The notes: generated by a model from the sequence alone, not told the origin. Positions 32,509 through 45,200 are shown, numbered from the stretch's first letter. The stretch: DNA of 64,000 nt from Diadophis punctatus similis (GCA_023053685.1 JALIGW010000016.1:9065001-9129000), one strand, 5' to 3'. Numbers and translations: made by a program.

Positions 32509-33287
32509 AGTGGTGAGAGAATTATTTGTTTAGCAGAGTGATGGCATTCGGGAAAAAACTGTTCTTGTGTCTAGTTGTCTTGGTGTGCAGTGCTCTATAG
32601 CGTTGTTTTGAGGGTAGGAGTTGAAACAGTTGAGAAGAACAGGAGTTGAAAATAAATAAATAAATAAATGAAATAAAGTTTATTTAAATGCAGAAGGACT
32701 GCTGAATGTAGTCCTGTTGTGTTTATTCTCCTATGTTGTGCCGTGCGTTTATGAAGTGGTTGTATCATTTCCCCAATGTACAGATCTGCACATGGCTCAC
32801 TGCATTGTACTGCATATACCACATTGCTCAGTTTCTGTCTGGATGTTTTATCCTTGGGGTAGACAAGCTGCTGCCTTGCTGTATTCTTGGGTTTGAAGTG
32901 TGCACTTATGTTATGTTGGCTCAAGATCCTCCTGAACTTTTCTGATATGTCTGCAACATACGGAATGACAACGTTGCTTCATTTATTGTTCTCATCATTG
33001 TCTGTTACAAAAGAGCTCCTGTAGGGTCTTGTTTGAGATTTGATGAAGGCCCACTTGTGATAGCCACACGTTCTGAGGGCTTCCTTGATGTGTTCATGTT
33101 CTTTTTGAGGAAGCTTCTTGGATGAGAAGTGAAACGTCTTCAAAGAAAAAGCAGAAAGTCTAGTTGCCTCTTGGAAAAGCACATCTGGGACAACCATGAC
33201 CTGGACAATTGAAAATCTCCATAGATATAAAGTTATCGAAGCATAATGCCTTTGTTTTTCTGCATCATAAAGAAAATACCATGAAAT

Positions 33288-33632
33288 CAGGGGTGTCAAA
33301 CTCAAGGCCCGCGGGCCGGACCTGGCCCACAGGGTGCTTAGATTTGGCCTGTGGGGCCTCACTGGAAACAGCAAAGGACTGGCCTGTGGTGCTTCTGCCA
33401 GTGAAAACAGAGCTCAGGAAGGCCGCAGGCAGCCCTCCTGAGCTCCATTTTCACTGGTAGAGGGTTGCAGGAAGCTGGTGTAGCCAAAAATGGAGCTTGG
33501 GAGCCCTTTTTCGCTGGCAGAGCACTTGGGCCACCACAGGCGCCCCTGAGGTTGCCTGAGTGATGTTGAGCTGGCCATGCCCACCCCGGCCCCCTGATGT
33601 GGCCCTTAATAAAATCGAGTTTGACACCTCTG
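33288..33632. mobile_element. hAT-type element
   Basis: CAGGGGTGTCAAACTC...GAGTTTGACACCTCTG; its paralogue in the second unit is split by a CR1 (52947-53106 and 56061-56242). Confidence 0.75.
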
Positions 33633-33659
33633 CTCTAAGTCCTTCCCCTTCCCCTTCAT

Positions 33660-34037
33660 TGTTAACCAAACAACAGCACACACTCTTGGTCCCATCTACT
33701 TTGCATCCTCCTCATTTACTATCAAAATGTTTTGGCGATTGTCTACTCTTCTTTACTAACACAATTGCTGGGCTGTTTAATGCAGAGGTCCATAAAATCA
33801 AACCAGAATGATCTGTTCCAAGGACATGTTCCCTTCAGGTCATAAATTACACTAAAAATGGCAGATTGACTTAAACTGATAAAAATAAGTTTCCATGAGA
33901 TTATGGCTTGTACCAGGACATAGTTCAGCCATTTGTTCTGACAGTTAATTTTTAGAACGCATTTCAGCAATTAGTTTCAGCAATTTGTTTAAAAAACATA
34001 GTTTGAGCAGTTAGTTTCAGTATTTGTTTTAGATCTG
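33660..34037. other. Distal paralogous segment
   Basis: No gene seen; matches 8998-9345 and 56285-56650. Confidence 0.6.
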
Positions 34038-37000
34038 GTTCCCCCTTCGCTGAGTGTGCAAACAGAAGCGGAGGGGGTCCCGGCTCTTTTACCCAGTTCA
34101 GTATGAATGGTACGGATGGCCTGCAGGAAGGGAGGGGGACCAGCAGGGGAGGGGAGGGGGTCTCTGGAGGGGACAAGAGCCGGAACATCTCGGCCATAAT
34201 GGGAAGAGGCAGATATGGTGGGAGCAGAGGGGTGGGCCGCTCTCGGGGAATAAGACCTCGCTGCTTACAAGCAATCCCTTGTTCCGGCCCCTCTGATGTG
34301 GTTCCATCTTGCTCAACCCGAGTACCTGGCAACCAGGGTTTTCAGGGCCCTGGGCTCAGGATTCTGCTGCTTAACGCCAGGTCAATCATCAACAAAGCCC
34401 CCTTGATACGTGATCTAATCACAGAGGAGGGGGGCTGACCTGGTTTGTGTAACTGAGACCTGGCTGGGCCAGGAGGGGGGAGTAGCTCTCTCCGAGATAT
34501 GCCCAGAGGGGTTCTCAGTGCAGCATCATTCTAGACCCCAGGGAAGGGGGGGAGGAGTGGCAATAATAACGCGCCGAAGTCTGCATCCTCGTAGGATCCC
34601 TGCCCCGGAGATTGTTGGGTGTGAGATGCTCCTTCTGAAGTTGGACTTAGGGGTTCAGGTGGGCCTTTTCTTAACATACCTGCCTCCCAGCTATGCTAGT
34701 AAGGCCCTGCCTGAGCTGCTCGAGGCAGTAGCCAGCTTGGCGGTTGAGTTCCCCAGGCTTATGGTACTGGGGGACTTTAACCTGCCTTCTGCTGGCGAAA
34801 CCTCTGGGGTAGCTCAGGAGTTCATGGATTCCATGACAACCATGGACCTGACCCAAGTAATCCAGGGTCCGACTCATGAGGGTGGTCACACGCTCGACTA
34901 GTGTTTCTTTCAGGGCAGTGGAGAGATGATCTGAAGATAGGGGACATAGTCATCACTCCACTGTCATGGTCAGATCATTTTCTACTGAGGTTGGATTTCA
35001 CAGCCCCATTCCTCCCCCCCAGGGAGGTGGGACCGACTAGGTGGTTCTGCCCCAGGTGCCTAATGGAGCCAGAAGGATTCCAGAGGGAACTTGGGGAAAT
35101 ACCTGAAACCCTGGTACACAATTCGGCTGATTCCCTGGTGGCTGCTTGGAACACCGCAGCATCAGGGGCATTAGACCAGATTGCGCCTATGCGACCTCTC
35201 CGTGGCAGTGGATCCAGGAAAGCCACCTGGTTTACCGAGGAGCTCCGGGAGATGAAACGCCATAAGAGACGTGTGGAGCGCCGCTGGAGAGCCAGTAAAA
35301 CCGAGTCTGATCGAACACTATTAAGAACCTACATCAAGTCTTATTTAGTGGTGATAAGGGCGGCAAAATGATCTCATTTTTCTGCTCTTATTGCGTCCGC
35401 AGATTCTCGCCCAGCTGCCTTGTTTAGGGTGACTCGCTCCCTCCTTGCCAAAGGGGGGAGCAAGGAACACTTGCAAGGTAGAGCTGATGAATTCGCGCAG
35501 TTTCAGTCGGATAAAGTCGCTCAGATCCGGTCAAACCTGGACTCCGGCTGGGCAGAGTCCACTGAGATGACATGGGCGAGTCTTAGTCCACCGTTGTGGG
35601 TGGAGTTTGGGCCTGTTTCTCCTGAAGACGTGGACATAGCCATGGGTGCGATGAGTGCCTCCACCTGTTTATTGGACCCTTGCCCCTCCTGGTTGGTTTC
35701 AGCCAGCAGGGAGGTGGCACGAGGCTGGATCCAGGCATGGTCATTGCTTCTTTGATGGAGGGATCCGTACTGCAGCCGTTAAAAGTTGCGGTGGTGAGAC
35801 CCCTCCTGAAGAAGCCTTCCCTGGATCCAGCGGACTTGAAGAACTTTTGTCCGGTCTCCAACTTGCCTTTTCTAGGGAAAGTTGTTGAGAAGGTGGTGGC
35901 TACTCAGCTTCTGCGGCTATTGGAGGAAACGGATCATCTAGATTCCTATCAGTCGGGTTTCAGGTGCGGCTTCAGTACAGAAACTGCCTTGGTCACCCTG
36001 ATGGATGATCTCTGGCAAGCCCGGGATGGTGGAAATTCCTCCATCCTGGTGCTACTTGATCTCTCAGCGGCTTTCGATACCATCGACCATGGTATCCTTC
36101 TGCATCATCTCGGTGAGTTGGGAGTGGGAGGCACCGTTTTGCGGTGGTTCTCCTCTTATCTCACCAATAGGATGTAGTCGGTGTTAACAGGAGGGCAGAG
36201 ATCGTCCCCTAGGCCCCTGTCATGCGGGATGCCTCAGGGTTCGGTTCTCTAACCCATCTTGTTCAACATCTACATGAAACCGCTGGGGGAGATCATCTGG
36301 AGACATGCGGTGAGTTTTCATCAGTACGCTGATGACACCCAGCTGTACATTACCACCCCATCTCAATTCAGTGAGGCAGCTGATGTAATGTGCCGATGCC
36401 TGGACGACGTTAGGACCTGGATGGGGAGGAACAGACTCAGACTCAACTCCGACAAGACTGAGTGGCTTTGGATATTGCCTCCTAAGGACCATGACAACTG
36501 TCCCTCCTTGGTTCTTGAGGGAGTGAAATTAACCCCCTCAGAACAGGTCCGCAATTTGGGGGTCCTCCTAGACCCACAGCTAAAATTAGAGCAACACCTT
36601 ACAGCTGTGGCTAGGGGCGGCCTATGCACAGGTTCGCCTGGTGCACCAGTTGCGGCCATACTTGGAGAAGGAGGCTCTACTCACGGTCACTCATGCCCTT
36701 GTCACCTCCCGTTTGGACTACTGCAACGCGCTCTACATGGGGCTACCCTTGAAGAGTATCCGGAGACTTCAGTTGGTGCAAAATGTGGCTGCGCGTGCTG
36801 TGATGGGTATGCCAAGGTACACCCACGTGACACCGATACTCCGCCAGCTGCATTGGTTGCCCATCGGTCTCCGGGTCCAATTCAAGGTGTGATCATCATC
36901 TTTAAAGCCCTTCATGGCTTAGGACCAGGTTACCTTCGGGACCGCATTTTGCCTCATACTTCCCTTCGACTGGTTAGGGCCCACAGAGTGGGTCTCCTCC

Positions 37001-37343
37001 AGGTCCCGTCAGCCAAACAATGTCGGCTGGCGGGGCCTAGGGGGAGGGCCTTCTCTGTGGGGGGCCCCGTGCTCTGGAACCAACTTCCCCCAGAGATCCG
37101 AACCATCCCCACACTGCTGGCCTTCCGAAAAGCCGTCAAGACATGGCTCTTCCTGCATCTGAGCTCCCCCCCCAGTATGACTGATGGTGACTCATTTTCT
37201 AACGTTTTGTATATGTTTTAACTGATGTTTTAATCATGGTTTATTATTAGTGTTCTCATAAAATTGCTGTATGCCGCCCTGAGTCCCTCGGGAGTAGGGC
37301 GGCCTAGAAGAACCAATAATAAATAAATAAATAAATAAATAAA
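34038..37343 (+). mobile_element. 3.3-kb L2-type LINE, nearly full ORF2 but broken
   Basis: Endonuclease blocks LRILLLNARSIINKAPLI and LMVLGDFNLPS; RT blocks LLDLSAAFDTIDHGILLHH, CGMPQGSVL and YADDTQLYITTP (catalytic YADD); C-terminus LHWLPIGLRVQFKV and NQLPPEIRTIPTLLAFRKAV. Several stops and frameshifts make it inactive. Ends in (AAAT)n. Flanked by ATCTG (34033-34037, 37344-37348); the paralogous site near 56645 is empty. Confidence 0.88.
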
Positions 37344-39107
37344 ATCTGCCTACATAATCCATTTCAAAACTTAAAGATTGTAAATGTAGAGTTAGTAGAA
37401 TTTCTTGGTTAACTCTTCTGGAGGAAAAGACCTGTATAGACATCATACTTCTAGAGCAAGACATGCAAATTGTTGAACTGAATGGCTATGGTGCCAAGAC
37501 TATATGAGATATTAGGGGAAAAATATTAAATAAATAAATGTGTACATTTTCAAAATTAAGAACTTAACGGGCTAAGGGAGTTTTTAGTTTTGAAAATATG
37601 TTTTCCAGGGCATTTTATAATTTTTTTTCTGTTTTCCAGCAAAAACATTCTGCATAGTCACATTCCAGAGTTGCTGCATCTCTGCAGAAGTTTTTGGAAG
37701 GACCATGCAATAATGTGATTAGCATGGACACATGATTAATAATTTTGTCTTCCCTCAAATACCACACACACAGTATTTTGTGTTTTACCCATTTTAGTAA
37801 AAAGAAATCTATTCTTTCTAGTGGCTGGATTCATACATGCTGATGTCCCATAATATGGTCTGTTTGAGTTAATGCTATGTGAGCTACTGTTGTGCTGCAC
37901 AAACTATGGCTTATTGCAGAAATAAGTAACTTAATCTCCAAGTCTCTTATGACTAGTTATAAAAAATTAGTACCTTGACTTCCTGTTATTGCAAGGATGG
38001 AAATACATAAAATCTCAGTGTGTGACCAACTTATGCAAAATTTAGTGAGTGAAACTAATAGTCTGGGTTCTTATCTATACCAAACAATTAACATCTAGAA
38101 CTGACCCTGCCCCTATTTGTTGTCCTGCCTACAAATAGGTCTCTATTTAAAGGTCTCCCATTCTAGCTGTAAGACAATTAACTTCAGGAAGACGGTAAGT
38201 GGAGCTGCAGGGGCTGCAGAGAGCAGGAAAGGGAGACCAGAGGTTGTGACTGAGTCAGAATTACACACATCTAGTTGTGTAGAAAAGTAGAAAACTTAGT
38301 TCAAGTAGTATATGGATAACTGTTTTTGCTCTAAGAGTAGTGTGAACATAAAAGTGAGAGATGGTTGAGAAGGGAGGAGAGACTGAGAAATTAAGGCAAA
38401 GAAAAAGAAAAGGCTAAAGAGTCTATAGACTGTGAAAAGCTTCAAGTAATAAAAGAGAAAAATATATTAAGGGAGTAATAGGCAATCTTTTGTCACATGG
38501 GCCAATTTAGAATGTTGAAAATCTATGATGGGCACACTTGCACGCTTGCAAAATGGCTGGATTGGGAATCTCCCCCATGAATAAAGTGATGGCCCTGTGG
38601 ACATGACCAATCCCAAAACAACCCATGCATCTGAAGGCAAACTCGTCTTCTAGGATTTCTAGGCATTTCCATAAGGTAAGTTATTAATAAATTCAGTGAA
38701 AAAAGCTCACGGTTTGTAGGTGATATTTTGAAGGAAAAAAAGAGAGATAACATCTAGAGTATGGTCTCCAGATCCATTTTTGTCTAAAGGTATCATGTCA
38801 CTTAGTCCTGGATTATAGGTGCAGAAGAGACACAATGAGGCAGAGTCAGAGAACAAGCCTCTGATAATGGGATATGGACCAAATATAATGTTTTGAAGAA
38901 TGAAGGGGAAACAAGCAAGGTTAAGATGGCTAGTAAAGTAAAGAATGAATGAATGAATGGAGAACAACAGTGATAATGGGATGGAAGGCAAAGAGAAAAC
39001 CAGTGTCTGGGTAGAGAAGATGAAATGGAAAAAAGGTTTGTGGGTTGGAAGAAAATAGGTTGAACTTAAATAAAGGAGAACCAGAGATTCAGCTAGAATG
39101 TCTAGGC
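37344..39107. other. Upstream paralogous segment of gene 3
   Basis: No coding gene seen. Collinear with 56640-58304 and more distantly with 900-2890. Confidence 0.6.
38146..38200 (+). promoter_or_regulatory. Candidate core promoter plus short noncoding first exon, gene 3
   Basis: TTTAAA 38146-38151, donor GACG|GTAAGT with exon end 38194; the matching acceptor would be CTACACAG (AG 41055-41056), 12 nt before the ATG. Conserved with 2336 and 57796. Confidence 0.4.
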
Positions 39108-39531
39108 CAGTGATGGCGACCCTATGGCACGCGTGCCACAGGTGGTACGCGGAGCCATATCTGCCGGCACGCGAGCCGTTGCCCTAGCTCAGCTCCAGCG
39201 TGCATGTGCACTCCGGCCATCTAATTTTCGGCTCACACAGAGACTCTGGGAGGGTGTTTTCGGCTTCTGGAGGGCCTCCGGTGGGCGGTGAAAGGTGTTT
39301 TCACCCTCCCCAAGCTCCAGGGAAGCCTCTGGAGCCTGGGGAGGATGAAAAACAGCCTACTAGGCCCACCAGAAATTGGGAAACGGGCCTCCAGAGGGCC
39401 TTCAGGGTGGTGGGGGAGACCATTTTCACCCTCCCCGGGGATTGAATTATGGGTGTGGGCACTCGCAAATGCGCGATAGCGCACGAGCACGCTCTTTTGG
39501 CACCCGAGGAAAAAAAGGTTCGCCATCACTG
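39108..39531. mobile_element. hAT element, young relative to the duplication
   Basis: CAGTGATGGCGACCC...GGTTCGCCATCACTG, perfect duplication GTCTAGGC (39100-39107, 39532-39539). The paralogous site 58297-58304 has one GTCTAGGC and no element. Confidence 0.88.
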
Positions 39532-39613
39532 GTCTAGGCTATACATTTTGAAAGCTCTGATTCTTTTATTAAGGTAAGATAATAGACAAGAGACAAGAGA
39601 AGAGACAAGACAA

Positions 39614-39785
39614 GATGTTAAGTTAAGTTAAGTTAAGTTAAGTTAAGTTAAGTTAAGTTAAGTTAAGTTAAGTTGAGTTGAGTTGAGTTGAGTTGAGTTG
39701 AGTTGAGTTGAGTTGAGTTGAGTTGAGTTGAGTTGAGTTGAGTTGAGTTGAGTTGAGTTGAGTTGAGTTGAGTTGAGTTGAGTTG
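39614..39785. repeat. (GTTAA)n-(GTTGA)n microsatellite at a LINE 3' end
   Basis: About 11 GTTAA units changing sharply to about 23 GTTGA units. The paralogous array at 59014 is (AAGTT)n then (AAGAG)n. Confidence 0.95.
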
Positions 39786-40166
39786 ATGAGAAGAGAAGAT
39801 AACCTTTATTGTCACTTTTTTCTGTAAACACGCTGGCACACATTAAACAATGAAATTCTGATGCCTGCTCCCAAAATAATATATATACCCATACCTATAC
39901 ATGCCCATACGTACTGTATACATATTGTATATATACATACAACACAGAGAGCATTTAGAATACATAGCAGACAAAAGAGTCTTGAGAGTTCAAAAGAGAG
40001 TTGAGAGTTCTATAGGATATAAAGCTATTACAGGATCTAGTTGTTCTGCTTTGGATACTGTGACGTCTCTTCCCAGAAGGTAATAAAGAAAACTGGTCAT
40101 GGAGAGGATGTGTAGCATCCCAGACAATACTGAGGACACTGGTCAAACAGTGCTTACATGCTATGT
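39786..40166 (-). mobile_element. L2/CR1-superfamily LINE 3' end
   Basis: Minus-strand frame reads TSVLSIVWDATHPLHDQFSL and LPSGKRRHSIQSRTTRSCNS; the 3' UTR ends TGACAATAAAGG before the repeat. Confidence 0.7.
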
Positions 40167-40512
40167 CAGGGGTGTCAAACTTAAAGTCAGGGGTCCAGAT
40201 CCAGCCCACGGGGTGCTTAGATTTGGCCTACGGGGCCGCCCTGGAAACAGCAAAGGACTGGCCCGCAGTGCCTCTGACATTGAAAACGGAGTTGGCAGGC
40301 GGCCCTCCCAAGCTCCGTTTTCACTGGCAGAGGGTTGCAGGAATCTGTTGCAGCTGAAAGCAGAGCTCGGGAGCCTGTTTTCTCTGGCAGAGCACTCGGG
40401 TCACCACAAGTGATGTCAGGCTAGCCACGCCCACCCTGGCCATGCCACCCCGGCCTCCCAAGATCAAACACAATCCTGAGGTGGCCCTCAATGAAATCGA
40501 GTATGACAGCAC
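40167..40512. mobile_element. hAT-type element
   Basis: CAGGGGTGTCAAACTTAA start. Its last few bases lie beyond a SINE that inserted near its right end. The intact paralogue at 59591 has perfect TGCTATGT duplications. Confidence 0.75.
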
Positions 40513-40738
40513 TTTACTTTACTTTACTTATATACCGCTTCATAGTGCTTTACAGCCCTCTCTAAGTGGTTTACAGAGTTCAGCATATTGCCCCCAACAA
40601 TCTGGGTCCTCATTTTACCGACCTCGGAAGGATGGAAGGCTGAGTCAACCTTGAGCCTAGTGAGATTTGAACAGCTGAACTGCTGAACTAGCAGTCAGCC
40701 TGCAGTCGCAGCATTTAACCACTGCACCACTTCAGCTC
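40513..40738 (-). mobile_element. tRNA-derived SINE nested in hAT
   Basis: TTATATACCGCTTCATAGTG...ACCACTTCAGCTC; absent from the paralogous position at 59936. Confidence 0.82.
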
Positions 40739-40747
40739 TGTGCTATG

Positions 40748-41035
40748 TCCTGGAGAGAAGGAAGAGAACCTCTTTTCTGCCGTTCGCACCACTCTCTGCA
40801 CAGCCTTCTTGTCCAAAACAGTAATACTTTGAAACCAATCAGTAATACAATAGGTCAGGATGCTTTCAATCGTGCCTCTATAGAAAGTGGGAAGGAGATG
40901 GGAAGGAAGATGTGCTCTTCTCATATGACACAGAAAATGCAGGCGCTGATGTGTCCGCTTCACCAGTGTTTCTCTGATGATTGACCAAGCTAACCTGTCA
41001 GGTGCACACCACAAAACCTGAGAAGTATTAAGTAT
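40748..41035 (-). mobile_element. LINE RT C-terminal fragment, antisense, just upstream of gene 3 exon 1
   Basis: Minus-strand frame reads HQRLHFLCHMRRAHLPSHLL, FYRGTIESILTYCITDWF and AVQRVVRTAEKRFSS. It ends about 30 bp before the ATG, so it borders or contributes the splice acceptor region. Confidence 0.7.
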
Positions 41036-41068
41036 TTCTTATGTTGATCTACACAGAATTGTCTGACG

Positions 41069-42177
41069 ATGGACCCCCGCTTCAGCTCTGCAGTGTTCCT
41101 GATCCTTTCCTGCTGGCTTTGGAATGCAGAATGTCGAAATCATAACCAGATACTCAAAGTGGAAAATGGAGGAGAGTATGGAAGTTGGGGGGAAATAGCC
41201 ATGTGTCCACAAGGCCATGCAAATGGATTCTCCTTGAAGGTAAAAGTCTCCTGGTCTTACCCTGTTCAGACCTCATGAGGCTAAAGCACTCTCCCAGTCA
41301 TCTCTCTAAAGTAGTCTTAACCCATTTTGGGGGCTGTTAAAACTTCCGTTAGGCTTGGGAAAGCCAAATCATGGAACTTGAGGTGATAGTACTAAAAATG
41401 GGGAGGGAAGTTAAGGAAAAGAGAAGTTTTTGAGCGAAAGTCAGATGAAGCATCTTGCTACAAATATCTATAGCAATAGCACTTAGCAATAGCACTTAGA
41501 CTTCTATACCGCTTCATAGTGCTTTACAGCCCTCTCTAAGCGGTTTACAGAGTTCAGCATATTGCCCCCATCAATCTGGGTCCTCATTTTACCTCAGAAG
41601 GATGGAAGGCTGAGTCAACCTTGAGCCTGGTGAGATTTGAACAGCTGAACTGCTGAACTAGCAGTCACTGAAGTAGGTTGCAGTGCTGCTTTTAACCACT
41701 GCGCCACCTCGGCTCCTCGATATAGATCAGAGGTAGGCCTGATGGAAGCAGCTATGTTCCATTTATTCATTTTTTGTACCTAATTCAGACGTAATGGCTG
41801 CAAGCTGTCTAAAGACTATTCAAGTTGCCCTAATTTATTGAACACTACTCAGTGCTTCCTTATTAATTGTCAGAGTGTGCACAGCGTGACTACTATTTTG
41901 AGACAGGAGCAAAATACCGTACACAGAAGTTTGTCTTACAAACAGTGGTTTATTGAACGCTACTCAGTGCTTCCTTATTAGTGTTGCTTTTTCATTGTCC
42001 TATAGAAGTAACATTAAAAAGTAGCTCTCAATATTTTATATTGTAATGCCATTCATTTGGCCAATATCATTCTCTTATGTTTGGTCAGTCCACCCTAGCC
42101 AAGATTCTCTGCAGTTGTCTGCAAGATTCTCTGCAGTAACTTTGTCCTTAAGGCGATTTTGCTTCATTCATTGATTC

Positions 42178-42216
<39 letters not shown>

Positions 42217-45200
42217 CATTCATTCATTCATTCATTCATTCATTCATTCATTTATGCAGGATGGATAACTCATAATCTTAAGCTTCTTTCATTGTAGCCT
42301 CCAGAGATTTGGTGGCAAACTGAGAGGCCCAATTTTTGAGAATAATATTAAGATTACTGAGTAATAGACTCTTAATTACCCTTTCTATTGCTTCACATCC
42401 GTTTATTATTTTACGGCAGCAGAAAATAGAAGAATTTAAGAAAGTTTAATAATGTATTAGCTTTGATCCCCATTTCAGTTGGTTTTTAAAGGGTGTGCTC
42501 AAGTGGAGAAAATAAACATGGACACTTCATGTGAGCTCTTTTTAATAAAGGATAAAACTGTTATGAAAAATAATAATAGTTTTTGTTATTTCCCAAAGGA
42601 CATCACTACACTTCATCGCATTTTAAACAAAAGAAAATCAACTCAGATCATGACTTGCTGTTGGGCATTGAAGTATGGATGTCTATGGAGATTCTCAGTC
42701 ATCCAGGTCATGGTTGTCCCAAAGGTGCTTTTTTCAAGAGGCAACTGGACTTTTTGGTTATTCTTTGAAGACGTTTCACTTCTCATCCAGAAAGCTTCTT
42801 CAGCTCCTTCAGAGAAGCGAAACGTCTTCAAAGAAAAACCAGAAAGTCCAGTTGCCTCTTGAAAAAAGCATCTTTGGGAGATTGACGTATGAAGTAATCC
42901 AATTCAGATATGATGCTTCATTGCAGGTTTGGGGCCTCCAACTCCCTGCTTTAAAGAAATAGTGTGGGGTTGGGTATGTCTTGACAAGTCAGTAGAAAGT
43001 TTAGTTTCTCCCACTGAGTTTGCTTACAAAGGTCCTGTTAAATTCGAGACCACAGAATCAGTTTCATCATAAATAGCACTATAGCACTTTACTTATATAC
43101 CGCTTCATAGTGCTTTACAGCCCTCTCTAAGCGGTTTACAGAGTTCAGCATATTGCCCCCAACAATCTGGGTCCTCATTTTACCGACCTCGGAAGGATGG
43201 AAGGCTGAGTCAACCTTGAGCCTAGTGAGATTTGAACAGCTGAACTGCTGAACTAGCAGTCAGCCTGCAGTCGCAGCATTTATCCACTGCACCACTTCAG
43301 CTCATAATAAAGATATATAAGCTCATATAAAGATAGTCCTTAATGTATGACTGGTCGTTTAAGGAGCATTCAAAGTTATGAGGGATCTCAAAAAATCTCA
43401 TTAGGTGAATCCAGGTTTCACTTTGAAACTTGGATCCCTGGTGATCACATGACCACATTTATGGCCATTTGGAGCATCTTGCCATCATGTGATCTTGCTT
43501 TACAACATTTTTGCCAGACATTGGCAATTATTTTCAGTTTTGAGAAAAAAATGCCCCAGATTGAAGAGTGGTTTTGCTTAATGGCTGCAGCATCCATTTA
43601 AAGCTTGCTGCAAAAGAGGTATTAAAATCAGGGGCAGTCATGTGATGACCTGCTTAATGTCCAACTTATGACCAATTGCGGGCTCAATTACAGTCAGTCG
43701 AGGATTACATGTGGTGTTTTTTTTAACTTTTGCATTAGGTTCAGCCGCCTCAAGGTATATTTAAAGATGACTCTTCTGTTACTGGCATCCGTATTCACTG
43801 TGAAGATGGTACTACTCAAGAGTCTACTACTTCAGAGTGAGTATCTTTCGGCTTGCACTCTGTTTCACTTTGTAGGGTTGGCAGAAATATGTTATGCTCA
43901 GGGGTGGGTTCTAACTTGGCTTCCTCCCATGCCACGAAAACATGGCTTCTACCAGGGGTGAAATCCTCCCGGTTCGCCCGGGCCAGTCCTTCGGCGTATA
44001 GCCGATGGAACTGGCGGCGGTCGCAGCGCGGAGCTTCTCCTGCCCGCTTTACCGGCCCGGCTGAACACAATCACCGCTTTCCCGGCCCGGCTGACCACAA
44101 TCATTTGGGTTATTTTTCCCTCTGTGCATGCGCGCGCATGCACAGAGGGAAAAATAACCCGAATGGCGGTGTTCAGCCGGGCCGGGAAAGCGGGCGGGAG
44201 AAGCTCCGCGCCGTGACCGCCACCAGTTCCATCGGCTATACGCCGAAGGATGGGCCAGGGCGAACCGGGAGGATTTCACCCCTGGCTTCTACACATGTGC
44301 AGAAGCAAAAAAGAACAACCGAGAGAGCTGGTTTGGGGGACTGGCCTGCCGGTGATCACTCCCGGTTCGGCAAGCGGGGGGAAATTCCCACTACCAGTTC
44401 TACAGAACCGGTCCAAACCGGGAGAATCCACCTCTGGTTATGCTACATGAACTGATGTGAGAAAAATAGGATAATTTTTAGTCATTGCATTTTTTGGTCT
44501 GTGCTGATAATATGAATCCAAAGAAAATAAGACAGAGAAAGCAAGAATCACCATCTTCCTCAACCTCCAGTGTTGTCAGAAATGAAGCTGAATTTCAGGA
44601 ACAAAAAAGCCACCAAATTTATTCCTGGTCCACAAGAACAGCTAGTTACACAGAAAGTTAAGCTGCAGATTTATTTATGTGCAATCATACATGTGAAATC
44701 ATACAGTGTTGCAGGACACTAAATGTTTTATGCAGTTGTACGTTATTATGCATAAAACTTCCGTATGATATACGATAAACACTTGAGGGAGCTAGATATG
44801 TCTAGCCTAATGAAGAGAAGGATTAGGGGACACATAATAAATGTCTTCCAGTATTGAGGGGTGGTCACAGAAAAGAGGGGATTGACTTATTCTCCAAAGC
44901 ATCACAGGGCAGGACAATGGGTGGAAGCTTGTTAAAGAAATATCCAACTTAGAACTAAGGAGAAATGTTGTGAGAACAATTAATCAATGGGATAGCTGCT
45001 TCCCAGAGTTGTCCATCACTGGATGATGACAAATAGACTGGATAACCATATGAATGGTATAAAGTTCTTGTCTTTGAGCACGGGGGTGGGGGTTGGACTA
45101 GAAGCTCTCTGAGGCCCCTTCTATGTTTTTTCTGAATATTGTATTTCCTTACAGGGTTGGAGATTGGGGAAAGGTTGTGAAGTGCTCCAGTGGCAATTTA

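Larger units (their letters stand above)
31432..32680 (-). mobile_element. Second LINE 3' end of the same family, interrupted
   Basis: The same TTGGCCAAGTGTGAT 3' UTR; split by a SINE (31519-31780) and by an L1 (31998-32508). A duplicate of the 30849 element or an independent insertion. Confidence 0.6.
30378..33190 (-). mobile_element. Penelope-like element (GIY-YIG), interrupted
   Basis: Minus strand encodes YAVQCSEPCADLYIGEM (GIY-YIG endonuclease core) near 32760-32830, and the C-terminal piece lies at 30525-30770. About 1.9 kb (30786-32690: LINE 3' ends, SINE, L1) has been inserted into it; the copy at 51950-52850 is uninterrupted. Both ends carry the GAAGCTTCTTGGATGAGAAG motif. Confidence 0.75.

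Noticed and set aside
34103..37221. Cluster of host-like plus-strand frames
   Set aside because: Endonuclease and YADD RT motifs identify a broken L2-type LINE.
44160..44280. CpG-island promoter in gene 3 intron 2
   Set aside because: The GC-rich sequence is the arm of a foldback transposon absent from gene 4.
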